Source: Caccoplasma intestinavium
Lineage (GTDB): Bacteria > Bacteroidota > Bacteroidia > Bacteroidales > UBA11471
Direction: 5' to 3'
Length of the DNA stretch: 64,000 nucleotides
Assembly: GCA_018715885.1 (NCBI GenBank)
Contig: DVKT01000045.1
Location: forward strand, 15,961 to 79,960
Shown: positions 16,851 through 23,399 of the stretch, in pieces
Layout: the number at the start of each line of letters is the position of its first letter
Numbering within the stretch: position 1 is the first letter of the stretch
Made by a program: the position numbers and the translations under genes
Notes under the pieces: model-generated
The model's input: the letters and a program-made list of their open reading frames with translations, nothing else
What the model was told of the DNA's origin: nothing
The model's database searches: none

Positions 16851-18149
16851 TTGAAGTCCACCCTTGACGACCTCTATTTCAACGGTTCTTTAACGGCGTT
16901 GGAAGAGTGTTTGAAAGAGTTCGGGCAGTCGGTGGCGGGAATATTCCCTCTGGCGGACGGGGAGATGTTCGGCAGGATCATCGGGGAGATTGCGGACGAT
17001 TTCGATGCGGCCGTCAACAAACGCCTGCTCGACATATACGCGGGCAACCTGCTCGGAGGCGTCCGTGGCGTTTTCGGGGATACCGGGTACGGAAGCCGTT
17101 ATTTCGGCCTTGCAAACCGGCTGGAAGCCAACGCGGCCAGGTTTGCGGCTTACAAGGCTTACCATGCTACGGAACAGGTCAAGAGGCAACTGACGGCCCG
17201 CGTGTCGAAAGAAGAGGCCCTGAAAAGGGCCGAAGGGGCTTTGAGGGCGTTCAACAGATACCAGGCCGCGGAATACAACACGGCCGTGGCACGCTGCCGG
17301 ACGGCCAGGCAATGGACCGACTTCAACCGGGAAGGACATGCGGACATTTTCCCGAATATCCGTTGGTTGCCGAGCCGGAGCGCCGAAAGACGTCCGCAGC
17401 ATGTCCCTTACTATAACCGCGTATGGGCGAAGACCGACCCGTTCTGGCTGGAAAACCAGCCCGGCAACGAATGGAACTGCAAATGTGACTGGGAGGAAAC
17501 CGCCGATGACGTGGACCACGACGGGGTGAAAGTTACACCCCCGCCGGCGGGCCTCTCCGGAAATCCCGGCATCACCGGGGAGATCTTCTCGGAAAAGTCG
17601 ATATATTTTACGGCCAACGGGCACGACCGGGTAGGCAGGGGGATATTGGAACTAGGCGAAGGCGGTTTCTTCGGCAAAGGGAAAATCGACGCGGCGGAGG
17701 TGCTGTCGCACGTGTTGCACGAGTCGGGCGAAATCGCCGGGAACATGGAGGTCGCTACCCTGTTTTGCCGGCATAACAAGGGGGTAAGGCGTATAAAACT
17801 GCTGCCCAATGTGGTAAAAGAGGATGCCGGCCTGAGGCCCCGGTTCTACCCCAAAGGCATGACACCGCGCGGGGCGAATAAAAATGCCGATGCCGTCATC
17901 GAATGGGACAACGGCGACAAGTGGGTCGTCGACTTCAAGTGCATGCAGGGGAACGGGGCGAAACTCAAAGAACGCCTGTATGACGCTTACGAGCAGGCCG
18001 ACTATGCCGTCGTGAAGATATGCGGGGAAATAAAAGAGGTTCAAAAAGTGATCGAAACGGCCGAACGGTTCATGAAAGGGCATCATCAATTCAAAGGGTT
18101 GATTGTCTATGATAATTCGGACAGGGAAATCTTTCGGATAATAAAATAG
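16851..18149 (+). CDS. Mu F-like head morphogenesis protein with extra C-terminal nuclease-like domain
   Basis: 432 aa from TTG at 16851 (in-frame Met not nearer; 17 nt after portal). Residues 1-250 follow the Mu gp30/SPP1 gp7 layout, with the typical Cys-containing end NEWNCKCDWEETADD. The last about 110 residues are different: NADAVIEWDNGDKWVVDFKC and ERLYDAYEQADYAVVKICGE, then LIVYDNSDREIFRI. The pattern D/E-x(8-12)-D-x-K plus helical Gln-Ala-Asp block resembles CdiA-type or phage-associated toxin nuclease domains. I infer a nuclease-like domain; the family is not certain. Confidence 0.7.
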   Translation: MKSTLDDLYFNGSLTALEECLKEFGQSVAGIFPLADGEMFGRIIGEIADDFDAAVNKRLLDIYAGNLLGGVRGVFGDTGYGSRYFGLANRLEANAARFAAYKAYHATEQVKRQLTARVSKEEALKRAEGALRAFNRYQAAEYNTAVARCRTARQWTDFNREGHADIFPNIRWLPSRSAERRPQHVPYYNRVWAKTDPFWLENQPGNEWNCKCDWEETADDVDHDGVKVTPPPAGLSGNPGITGEIFSEKSIYFTANGHDRVGRGILELGEGGFFGKGKIDAAEVLSHVLHESGEIAGNMEVATLFCRHNKGVRRIKLLPNVVKEDAGLRPRFYPKGMTPRGANKNADAVIEWDNGDKWVVDFKCMQGNGAKLKERLYDAYEQADYAVVKICGEIKEVQKVIETAERFMKGHHQFKGLIVYDNSDREIFRIIK

Positions 18150-18264
18150 GCGGCATGGTTGCCGCCTATGAACCCCACTACTGTCCACCCAACGGGTCGC
18201 CAAGGATTCTTTGCCAATAGGGTGATTTCCCTATAAACAAACAAAGAGGCGTTCCGCCTCTTTG
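18146..18264. other. Double hairpin segment after the F-like gene
   Basis: Two perfect stems: 18146-18154 ATAGGCGGC with 18161-18169 GCCGCCTAT (loop 6), overlapping the stop of the F-like gene, and 18243-18251 AAAGAGGCG with 18255-18263 CGCCTCTTT (loop 3). Between them lies about 73 nt of unassigned sequence with further short inverted repeats. The rest (18265-18346) is an AT-rich leader in front of the G-like gene. Neither stem has a long T-tract, so termination is possible but a structured RNA or processing signal is equally possible. Confidence 0.5.
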
Positions 18265-18346
18265 CCCAACCCAAGTGTCCCAGCCAGTGGCTCGATCGCG
18301 AGTTGTTTTGCAAATATAACGATAATTTCTTACAAACAAACATTTT

Positions 18347-18850
18347 ATGGCAAAAATGACTCCCGGACAATTCAAAGCGGAAATAGAACGGCTGCAACGC
18401 ATCTCACCCGACTTTATGGCCCGTATAGCCCCGTTGGTGGCGGCGAATACGGCGGTTGCGGAGTTTAAAAACAACTTCCGAACCGAGAGCTTCGACGGGG
18501 TGAAGTGGAAAGAGGTACAACGCCGGGACGGGCATTCTCCGGCTTACCGGTATGCGGCAAGGCACCACCCGGCACGGACGACACGGAACATATTGACCGG
18601 CGATACCGGCGACTTGGGCCGTTCCATCGAGGTGAAGGAGGTGGGGGAAGGACGGGCTACCGTATGGACTTCCCCGCAGGAATTCGGCAGCAAGGAGCCT
18701 TACGGGGCGGTCCATAACGAAGGCTTGAAAGCGGGACGGGGCACCGGATTCATTATGCCCCGCCGCCGGTTTATGGGAGACACCCCCGGTTTGCGGGAGA
18801 AAACCGTGAAAGAGCTCGGGAAAGCATTGGACCGGCTCTTCAAAAAATAA
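18347..18850 (+). CDS. Virion morphogenesis protein, Mu gpG-like
   Basis: 167 aa. FKNNFRTESFDGVKWKEVQR and GDTGDLGRSIEVKEVGEGRA match the phage virion morphogenesis (tail completion) family; C-terminus GFIMPRRRFMGDTPGLREKT is also typical. In Mu, gene G follows F. The gap of about 200 nt to F is unusual for this compact module. It is the last gene of the rightward head module and ends in the terminator that it shares with the early operon. Confidence 0.75.
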   Translation: MAKMTPGQFKAEIERLQRISPDFMARIAPLVAANTAVAEFKNNFRTESFDGVKWKEVQRRDGHSPAYRYAARHHPARTTRNILTGDTGDLGRSIEVKEVGEGRATVWTSPQEFGSKEPYGAVHNEGLKAGRGTGFIMPRRRFMGDTPGLREKTVKELGKALDRLFKK

Positions 18851-18878
18851 AGGCGGAGTCGATTATGACTCCGCCTTT
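18849..18878. terminator. Bidirectional terminator between head module and early operon
   Basis: Perfect 12-bp stem AAAGGCGGAGTC (18849-18860) with GACTCCGCCTTT (18867-18878), loop GATTAT. The T/A ends on both sides serve both strands. It separates the convergent G-like gene (stop 18848-18850) and the 18879 stop of the tail-completion gene, with no spare base. Confidence 0.85.
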
Positions 18879-19370
18879 TCATTTACTTCCGGGGTATAAG
18901 GTTATCTTTATCCCTTCGGGGTGTACGGCCGTCCCTTCTCCGGCATGGCCCGCCGTGAATTGCGTCGCATAAGAGAGGGCATACACTTCGAACGTGTTGC
19001 TGACATGAAGTTTCCGCCAGTTCGTCCGCACCAACGGTGCGAACCCCTTTTCATAATACAGCTGCAGGGCATCGTGCACACTCTCCATCAGTTCGATGGC
19101 GGCATATCCGTCTTCTTTCCGGGGGGCATACAGCGACGTGGGCGTGAGCCGCTGGTCGGCGATGGTGATCGTTACCGATACGTCCGCCAGTTGTCCGCCT
19201 TTGCCGGTTTCACTGAAACCGGCTTGTTCCAGGTCGATGAGCGCACAGGGATATTTCACCGCAGGCTGCTCGTAGCGTAACTGCCCCCAGTCCTTGTCGA
19301 TGTATTTCAGCTCCGGCACCGTGGCGAGCCGTTCCTGTATGCTCAACAGCAAATCTTTAAATTGTCCCAT
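18879..19370 (-). CDS. Tail completion/terminator protein, phage gp37-like
   Basis: 163 aa. Starts MGQFKDLLLSIQERLATVPE; middle part KYPCALIDLEQAGFSETGKG and ADQRLTPTSLYAPRKEDGYA; ends VHPEGIKITLYPGSK. The strand-helix pattern fits small tail-terminator/minor tail proteins that sit near the sheath genes in Mu-like phages. Here it is separated from the sheath operon and is the last gene on the early-side strand, so it may be expressed late by its own promoter. Assignment is moderate. Confidence 0.55.
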   Translation of the reverse strand: MGQFKDLLLSIQERLATVPELKYIDKDWGQLRYEQPAVKYPCALIDLEQAGFSETGKGGQLADVSVTITIADQRLTPTSLYAPRKEDGYAAIELMESVHDALQLYYEKGFAPLVRTNWRKLHVSNTFEVYALSYATQFTAGHAGEGTAVHPEGIKITLYPGSK

Positions 19371-19611
19371 CGTGATCGTTTTTGTCGAATAGTGATAACT
19401 GACCGGGTCTCTCCGGTTGTTCCCGGGTCTCCCGCAAGGGCGTGGCGATGTAACGCAGCAGGGTGCGGTAACACATCGGGTAAACGGGGTTGACGTACCG
19501 TTCCCAGACTTTGAAATAACTTTTGGCGTAATTCCCCGGCTCGTAATGCTGCTGGACGATGTCGCAGACCAACTTTATCCGCCGGAGGGTGTTTTTACGT
19601 CGACCGCCCAT
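19357..19611 (-). CDS. Small conserved-looking phage protein, 84 aa, unknown
   Basis: Sequence: MGGRRKNTLRRIKLVCDIVQ, then QHYEPGNYAKSYFKVWERYV and a Pro/Gln-rich acidic tail ending NDHDGTI. Overlaps the tail completion gene by 14 nt. It is basic with an HTH-like helical appearance, suggesting nucleic-acid binding, but I cannot name a family. Location after a 110-nt gap containing an inverted repeat hints at its own promoter. Confidence 0.55.
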   Translation of the reverse strand: MGGRRKNTLRRIKLVCDIVQQHYEPGNYAKSYFKVWERYVNPVYPMCYRTLLRYIATPLRETREQPERPGQLSLFDKNDHDGTI

Positions 19612-19639
19612 TGTTTTTCCCGGATTTTGTTTTACCTTT

Positions 19640-19663
19640 GTTACAACTTCCCCAAATTGTAAC
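19640..19663. promoter_or_regulatory. Inverted repeat upstream of the 84-aa gene
   Basis: GTTACAA (19640-19646), 10-nt spacer, TTGTAAC (19657-19663), perfect 7-bp dyad, between the 84-aa gene (starts 19611) and DUF3164 (ends 19722). Such dyads are used by Mor/C-type late activators in Mu, or by repressors. No experimental evidence. Confidence 0.3.
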
Positions 19664-19721
19664 TCGCTTGCCGGATCCGGTGGGCGGGTTATTTTTTATA
19701 CCCCGTCTTTACCCGTGTGTT

Positions 19722-20390
19722 TCATGCCTCGGTCATGCCGAGGGGGATCTGTTTCCATGCGCCGCTCTTTTCGTCTTTGTATTCGGCGTAAATGTAGGTT
19801 TTCGACAATTGGGGGATATAGGCCTCTTCTATGATGGTGATCCCTTCGTTCAGCCGTTCGTCGTTCAACTCGTTCGCCAGCTTGCGCAGTTGCAGGGCCT
19901 TGTTGGCTTTCAGGTTCCCTGCGGCGTCCCGGGAGAGTAACCGCATCATTTGGTTGACGAGCGCCCGCGTGGTGTCGTCTTTGATGAGCGAGAGGCACGC
20001 TTCTTTGACAATGGCGACGCCGTCGTTTACGGTGTCTTTCCAACCGTCGCACTGGTGGCGGCCGATGATGATGCGGCGGGTACCGTCGGAAGTGGTGAAG
20101 GTATGGGACTTCTGGTCTTCTTTTACCCGGCGCAGGACATCGGCTTTCATCTGCAATATGGCGGAAAACCGTTCGAGGATTTCTCCCTTGACGGCCGAAA
20201 TCGTTCCGCTCAGCTCTTTGAGCCGGGGAAGGGCGGCGGTTACTTCTTCATCGACCAGCTGGCCGTAGGCAGCACGGTCGCGTTTGGCTTGTTCCTTTGC
20301 CGTCTTGGCGGCTTTGGCCCGTTGGTAGGCTTCATACTCGGCGAGTTGCGCTTCCGTCATCATGACGGCCTGTTTCTTCTCTTCGTTCAT
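19722..20390 (-). CDS. DUF3164-like phage protein
   Basis: 222 aa. N-terminal Ala/Lys/Gln-rich coiled coil (AQLAEYEAYQRAKAAKTAKE), middle helical region, and a beta segment TFTTSDGTRRIIIGRHQCDG, with the C-terminal pattern LRKLANELNDERLNEGITII, then YKDEKSGAWKQIPLGMTEA. This matches what I know as DUF3164, common in transposable phages next to gp16-like proteins. Function unknown; possibly a DNA-associated regulator in early/middle phase. Confidence 0.7.
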   Translation of the reverse strand: MNEEKKQAVMMTEAQLAEYEAYQRAKAAKTAKEQAKRDRAAYGQLVDEEVTAALPRLKELSGTISAVKGEILERFSAILQMKADVLRRVKEDQKSHTFTTSDGTRRIIIGRHQCDGWKDTVNDGVAIVKEACLSLIKDDTTRALVNQMMRLLSRDAAGNLKANKALQLRKLANELNDERLNEGITIIEEAYIPQLSKTYIYAEYKDEKSGAWKQIPLGMTEA

Positions 20391-20402
20391 GGTTGTATGT
20401 TT

Positions 20403-20603
20403 TTAATCGTTATCGAAATGTTGGTAAAAATCCATGTCATCGGCTCCGGGTTCGTCGTCGATGAGCATCGCTTCGCTGTTGGCATAGGCCCAGTCGGCCA
20501 GTTCGCCGAGGAATTGTGCAGCTTCGGTCCGCTCCATCTCCGAAGTCTGCAACGCCAGTTCTTTCTTCACCCGTTCAAGGGCGGATTCGTTTTTCTTTTC
20601 CAT
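20403..20603 (-). CDS. Small acidic protein, 66 aa, unknown
   Basis: MEKKNESALERVKKELALQT, then an acidic C-terminus with MLIDDEPGADDMDFYQHFDN. No family recognised. It lies in the early operon between DUF3164 and a Zn-finger protein, with short spacers, so is cotranscribed. Typical of small early proteins that modify host functions, but no motif supports that directly. Confidence 0.5.
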   Translation of the reverse strand: MEKKNESALERVKKELALQTSEMERTEAAQFLGELADWAYANSEAMLIDDEPGADDMDFYQHFDND

Positions 20604-20607
20604 AATT

Positions 20608-20853
20608 TTATTGTTTTGAAGGTTTCCATTCTATGGTAACGACGGCTTCGAGTTCTCCACTGCCCCCGCATACGGGACAATCCTTGTGTATAGGCTCTCC
20701 TATCTCGTTCTCGCCCCATATCCAACCGTTGCCCTTGCAACAGCTGCATACATGCCCGGGGCTGCAAAATACTTCCAGCGCGGCCTCGTCCGGTTTCCGG
20801 ACAGTGAGGTATGGCGGTGCCACCAATTCGATGATGTTCTTTCTTGTGCTCAT
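20608..20853 (-). CDS. Small Zn-finger protein, DnaJ-type CxxC motifs
   Basis: 81 aa. Two Cys-pair knuckles: VCSCCKGNGW (C-x-C-C-K-G-x-G) and CPVCGGSGE, the DnaJ-like CxxCxGxG pattern, after an N-terminal basic part with TRKNIIELVAPPYL. A zinc-ribbon of this kind often binds nucleic acid or proteins. No further family recognised. Part of the early operon. Confidence 0.6.
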   Translation of the reverse strand: MSTRKNIIELVAPPYLTVRKPDEAALEVFCSPGHVCSCCKGNGWIWGENEIGEPIHKDCPVCGGSGELEAVVTIEWKPSKQ

Positions 20854-20856
20854 GTT

Positions 20857-21042
20857 TTAATCGGTTATTACAAATTGTACATAAAAATCAAATTCATCTG
20901 TCAGTCGCTTTATCTGTATCACGCCCATTGGGTTCCCGCCACAAGGGTACTCTATGATACGGCGCTTGGTAATGCACCTGACTCCTTTCTTCCGGAGACG
21001 GTACAGGAGGTTTGCCCGCCTTTTTGCCTCTTTCTTGTTCAT
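20857..21042 (-). CDS. Small basic protein, 61 aa, unknown
   Basis: MNKKEAKRRANLLYRLRKKG, strongly basic with a C-terminal hydrophobic/acidic end EFDFYVQFVITD. No known family. Small, basic early protein; nucleic-acid binding is only a guess. It is 11 nt from the gp16-like gene. Confidence 0.5.
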   Translation of the reverse strand: MNKKEAKRRANLLYRLRKKGVRCITKRRIIEYPCGGNPMGVIQIKRLTDEFDFYVQFVITD

Positions 21043-21053
21043 TGCTCCGAATA

Positions 21054-21527
21054 TTAATTCAGCATGACGGACTGTTTTTTCCGTTCACCTGTATAATTCC
21101 GAGAAATGCACTCCATCGTGATGCGTTCCACTGCATCGATGTCTTTTTGTTTATTTCGGAACGTGTTGTACAGGTTGCGTAGGCGTTCGGCAGGAATTTT
21201 GTTGAATGTCGTGTATCCTGTCGCCCGGCATGCAATGCCCTTGATGATTTCGGCGTTTCCATCACGGTTAATCTTGCGCAGGTAGCCACCAATCGCCGCC
21301 ATTACTTGCTTGCGTAATTTGTCCATCGTGTCGTTTTTCCCACCCTCCAATTGCATGGAAAGGGTGGCACAGACATTGATGAGGTCGTGCGTGTCGATGT
21401 CGGTACTGCTCTCTACCCCGAAACTTTCGACGATAGCCCGTTTCTCTGCCGCAGTAAGTCCTAAGCGGGAGCAAAGGGTATGGAACTTACGGAGTACCCC
21501 GTTGTGTATTTTGTCCATTGTGCACAT
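21054..21527 (-). CDS. gp16-like (DUF1018) phage protein
   Basis: 157 aa. The middle and C-terminal pattern KIPAERLRNLYNTFRNKQKD after GGYLRKINRDGNAEIIKGIA and ACRATGYTTFNKI matches what I know as the phage gp16/DUF1018 family of transposable phages, where the LRNLYN stretch sits near the C-terminus. A second Met at codon 4 (MDKIHNG) is an alternative start. Function uncertain; in Mu this gene is in the middle region after early genes. Confidence 0.65.
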   Translation of the reverse strand: MCTMDKIHNGVLRKFHTLCSRLGLTAAEKRAIVESFGVESSTDIDTHDLINVCATLSMQLEGGKNDTMDKLRKQVMAAIGGYLRKINRDGNAEIIKGIACRATGYTTFNKIPAERLRNLYNTFRNKQKDIDAVERITMECISRNYTGERKKQSVMLN

Positions 21528-21539
21528 ACTTTTATGTTA

Positions 21540-22163
21540 TTAAAGTTTATCGATCCAGTATTCATTAGCCCCCTGTTCCCATATGACGAAATCTTCTCCA
21601 CCGCCAAAACGGGAGGAGATGAATGCTTTGTACCCCTCGACCCGTATCTTCACCTCGGAGAGCTTGCGGACATGTTGTGCGACGGCAGGATATGGCTTGT
21701 TGTTTTCCTCGTGCGCAATGAAGATGAACAGTTTTTCGGGGAACTCGTTTATCAACCCCATGAACGTTGCCCGGGTGAATCCTACCAAAGCCGTTATCGA
21801 ATCGATGACTACCACATCGGGGCTTTTTCGTTTCCGAAGGCGTTCGCTCAATTCTTCAACGGGTTCTTTTGCCAACACGATGACCCGGCGGCCGGCTTCC
21901 TGCATGGCGGCATCTTTCCATGCGTTCTGGAAAGAGAGCGAAAGTCCTTGCTCCAATGTGTCGTATGCCGCACGGTCGACGAAACCGGAGAGGTATTTGA
22001 GCAGTTGCAGGGCAAAGTGCGTTTTACCGCTACCGCTTTCGCCGTAGATGATCCATGCGCCGCGCAATTCGGGTCTGCCGAACGACTCGAGCCACCTGCC
22101 GGAAAAGTCCGCCACCTCAAACCGGGCATCGAGGACGTTTTTATTGCTGATCGCCTTTGCCAT
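21540..22163 (-). CDS. RecA-fold ATPase, phage NTPase
   Basis: 207 aa. Walker A GESGSGKT (residues 41-48) and Walker B DVVVIDSITAL (about 116-126), with RRVIVLAKEPVEELSERLRK between and LFIFIAHEENNKPYPAVAQH later, a sensor-like strand and AHE region typical of RecA/DnaB-like AAA domain proteins (phage ATPase of the RecA/KaiC type). May assist DNA recombination or packaging. It is separate from MuB, which is at 22529-23383. Early operon. Confidence 0.7.
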   Translation of the reverse strand: MAKAISNKNVLDARFEVADFSGRWLESFGRPELRGAWIIYGESGSGKTHFALQLLKYLSGFVDRAAYDTLEQGLSLSFQNAWKDAAMQEAGRRVIVLAKEPVEELSERLRKRKSPDVVVIDSITALVGFTRATFMGLINEFPEKLFIFIAHEENNKPYPAVAQHVRKLSEVKIRVEGYKAFISSRFGGGEDFVIWEQGANEYWIDKL

Positions 22164-22169
22164 GTGTTA

Positions 22170-22517
22170 CTAATCTTCCGAGGTTTTAATTTTTTGTCCT
22201 AATTTGATGATGAAAACATCGTGATCCGGTGTACCCCATTCGGGCTTGCCTTTGCCTATCGTTATACTCTCAATCTCGAATATCATAACCTTTGAGGTGT
22301 AGCCCCTGCGAAAGCGGACATTTGTAAATCGTTCGCAACGAGCAATACATTCCCGAACTTGCTTGCACATCCTCCCAGCACCGCATCCGAAATTCGGCTG
22401 ACACATGAGACGGTTCTCCCAATATGTTTTTATCTCGCGGTACTCCTCACGTTTCTCGCCGGAGGTAATCATGTCGTACCACTTGCTTTTTAATACGAGG
22501 TCGAGTGTTTTTTTCAT
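22170..22517 (-). CDS. ASCH-domain protein
   Basis: 115 aa. Starts MKKTLDLVLKSKWYDMITSG, and EKREEYREIKTYW matches the G-E-K-x-E-x-R core of ASCH (PUA-like) domains, followed by VRFRRGYTSKVMIFEIESIT and C-terminal VFIIKLGQKIK. ASCH proteins bind RNA or act on modified nucleosides (for example N4-acetylcytidine amidohydrolase YqfB). An additional Cys-rich segment CQPNFGCGAGRMCKQVREC is unusual for the family. Early operon, so host takeover or modified-base metabolism is possible. Confidence 0.65.
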   Translation of the reverse strand: MKKTLDLVLKSKWYDMITSGEKREEYREIKTYWENRLMCQPNFGCGAGRMCKQVRECIARCERFTNVRFRRGYTSKVMIFEIESITIGKGKPEWGTPDHDVFIIKLGQKIKTSED

Positions 22518-22528
22518 TTGAACGCTGT

Positions 22529-23383
22529 TTATTTGGTGGTTGAACGCCGCTTGATCGCATGAATTTTGCGCTTTACGCGACGCAGGTCATTGTCGCAGTC
22601 GTCGATTATCTCGTTGATAGCCGCCGGATCGCTTACCCCGTTGGCGATGCACACGGCGGCGACATCCTCGCCGTTCACAACCTGTATAGGTATGAACTTG
22701 CGCCCGACCCGGCTGTAAATCTCCTTATAACCTTTCCTGTTGGTGCGGACACCCTTTTTGATGCGTTTCTCGAGGTAGTCGGTTGCGCAAAGCATGATGC
22801 CTACACGGTCTTCGAGCTTATTGTATAGGCTGATGAAAAAGTAGAGCACTTGGTCGCTCAGCTTGTCTGCCTCGTCCAGTACCACAAGCGGTGTTTCTTT
22901 CTTTTTGAGGGCGATGATGATGTCGGACATCATTTCCGGTACTGTGCTGCCCGTCGAGTCGATGCCCATGCATTGCAGGAGTTCCACCATGAAATGCTTA
23001 CGGTTCCAGTATTCGGAACACGAGAGGTTATACACGTTGCGGTTCCGGGAGGCATAGCTCTTGATCGCTTCACTCTTGCCGCAACCGGCGTCGCCCGTAA
23101 CGGCAAACACAAGGGAATTGTCCTGTGCGTCTTGCAAAAGTCCGTACATGCGTTTGTAGCCTCGTGTCTCCACTACCACCCACGCCCTCGGGTCGTAGCC
23201 TATCTGGGAGGCTATTGTACGCCACATCTCGTCGCTGATAAGTTCCCAGTTGTTATTGAGTACTTGGGAAAGGGTTGCAGCACTGACGCCGCGCATGGAG
23301 TTGGCGGCTTTGTTCTGGCCGCCTTTTATGGCGCAGAACTCGGCCAGTTTGCTCCTGATTTGTTCTTTTTCCGTTGTTTTCAT
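22529..23383 (-). CDS. Transposition target-delivery ATPase, MuB-like
   Basis: 284 aa. N-terminal HTH-like region (GVSAATLSQVLNNNWELISD, residues 32-51), then AAA+ domain with Walker A GDAGCGKS (97-104) and Walker B TPLVVLDEADKLSD (about 164-177). The C-terminal arm with RRVKRKIHAIKRRS is basic. This fits MuB, which selects target DNA and activates MuA. Directly downstream of the transposase gene with 16 nt spacing. Confidence 0.85.
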   Translation of the reverse strand: MKTTEKEQIRSKLAEFCAIKGGQNKAANSMRGVSAATLSQVLNNNWELISDEMWRTIASQIGYDPRAWVVVETRGYKRMYGLLQDAQDNSLVFAVTGDAGCGKSEAIKSYASRNRNVYNLSCSEYWNRKHFMVELLQCMGIDSTGSTVPEMMSDIIIALKKKETPLVVLDEADKLSDQVLYFFISLYNKLEDRVGIMLCATDYLEKRIKKGVRTNRKGYKEIYSRVGRKFIPIQVVNGEDVAAVCIANGVSDPAAINEIIDDCDNDLRRVKRKIHAIKRRSTTK

Positions 23384-23399
23384 GTCTTATCCTTTTTTA

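Noticed and set aside
18150..18346. Search for a hidden gene between F-like and G-like genes
   Set aside because: No open frame longer than about 20 codons with a sensible start; reported as structured non-coding instead.
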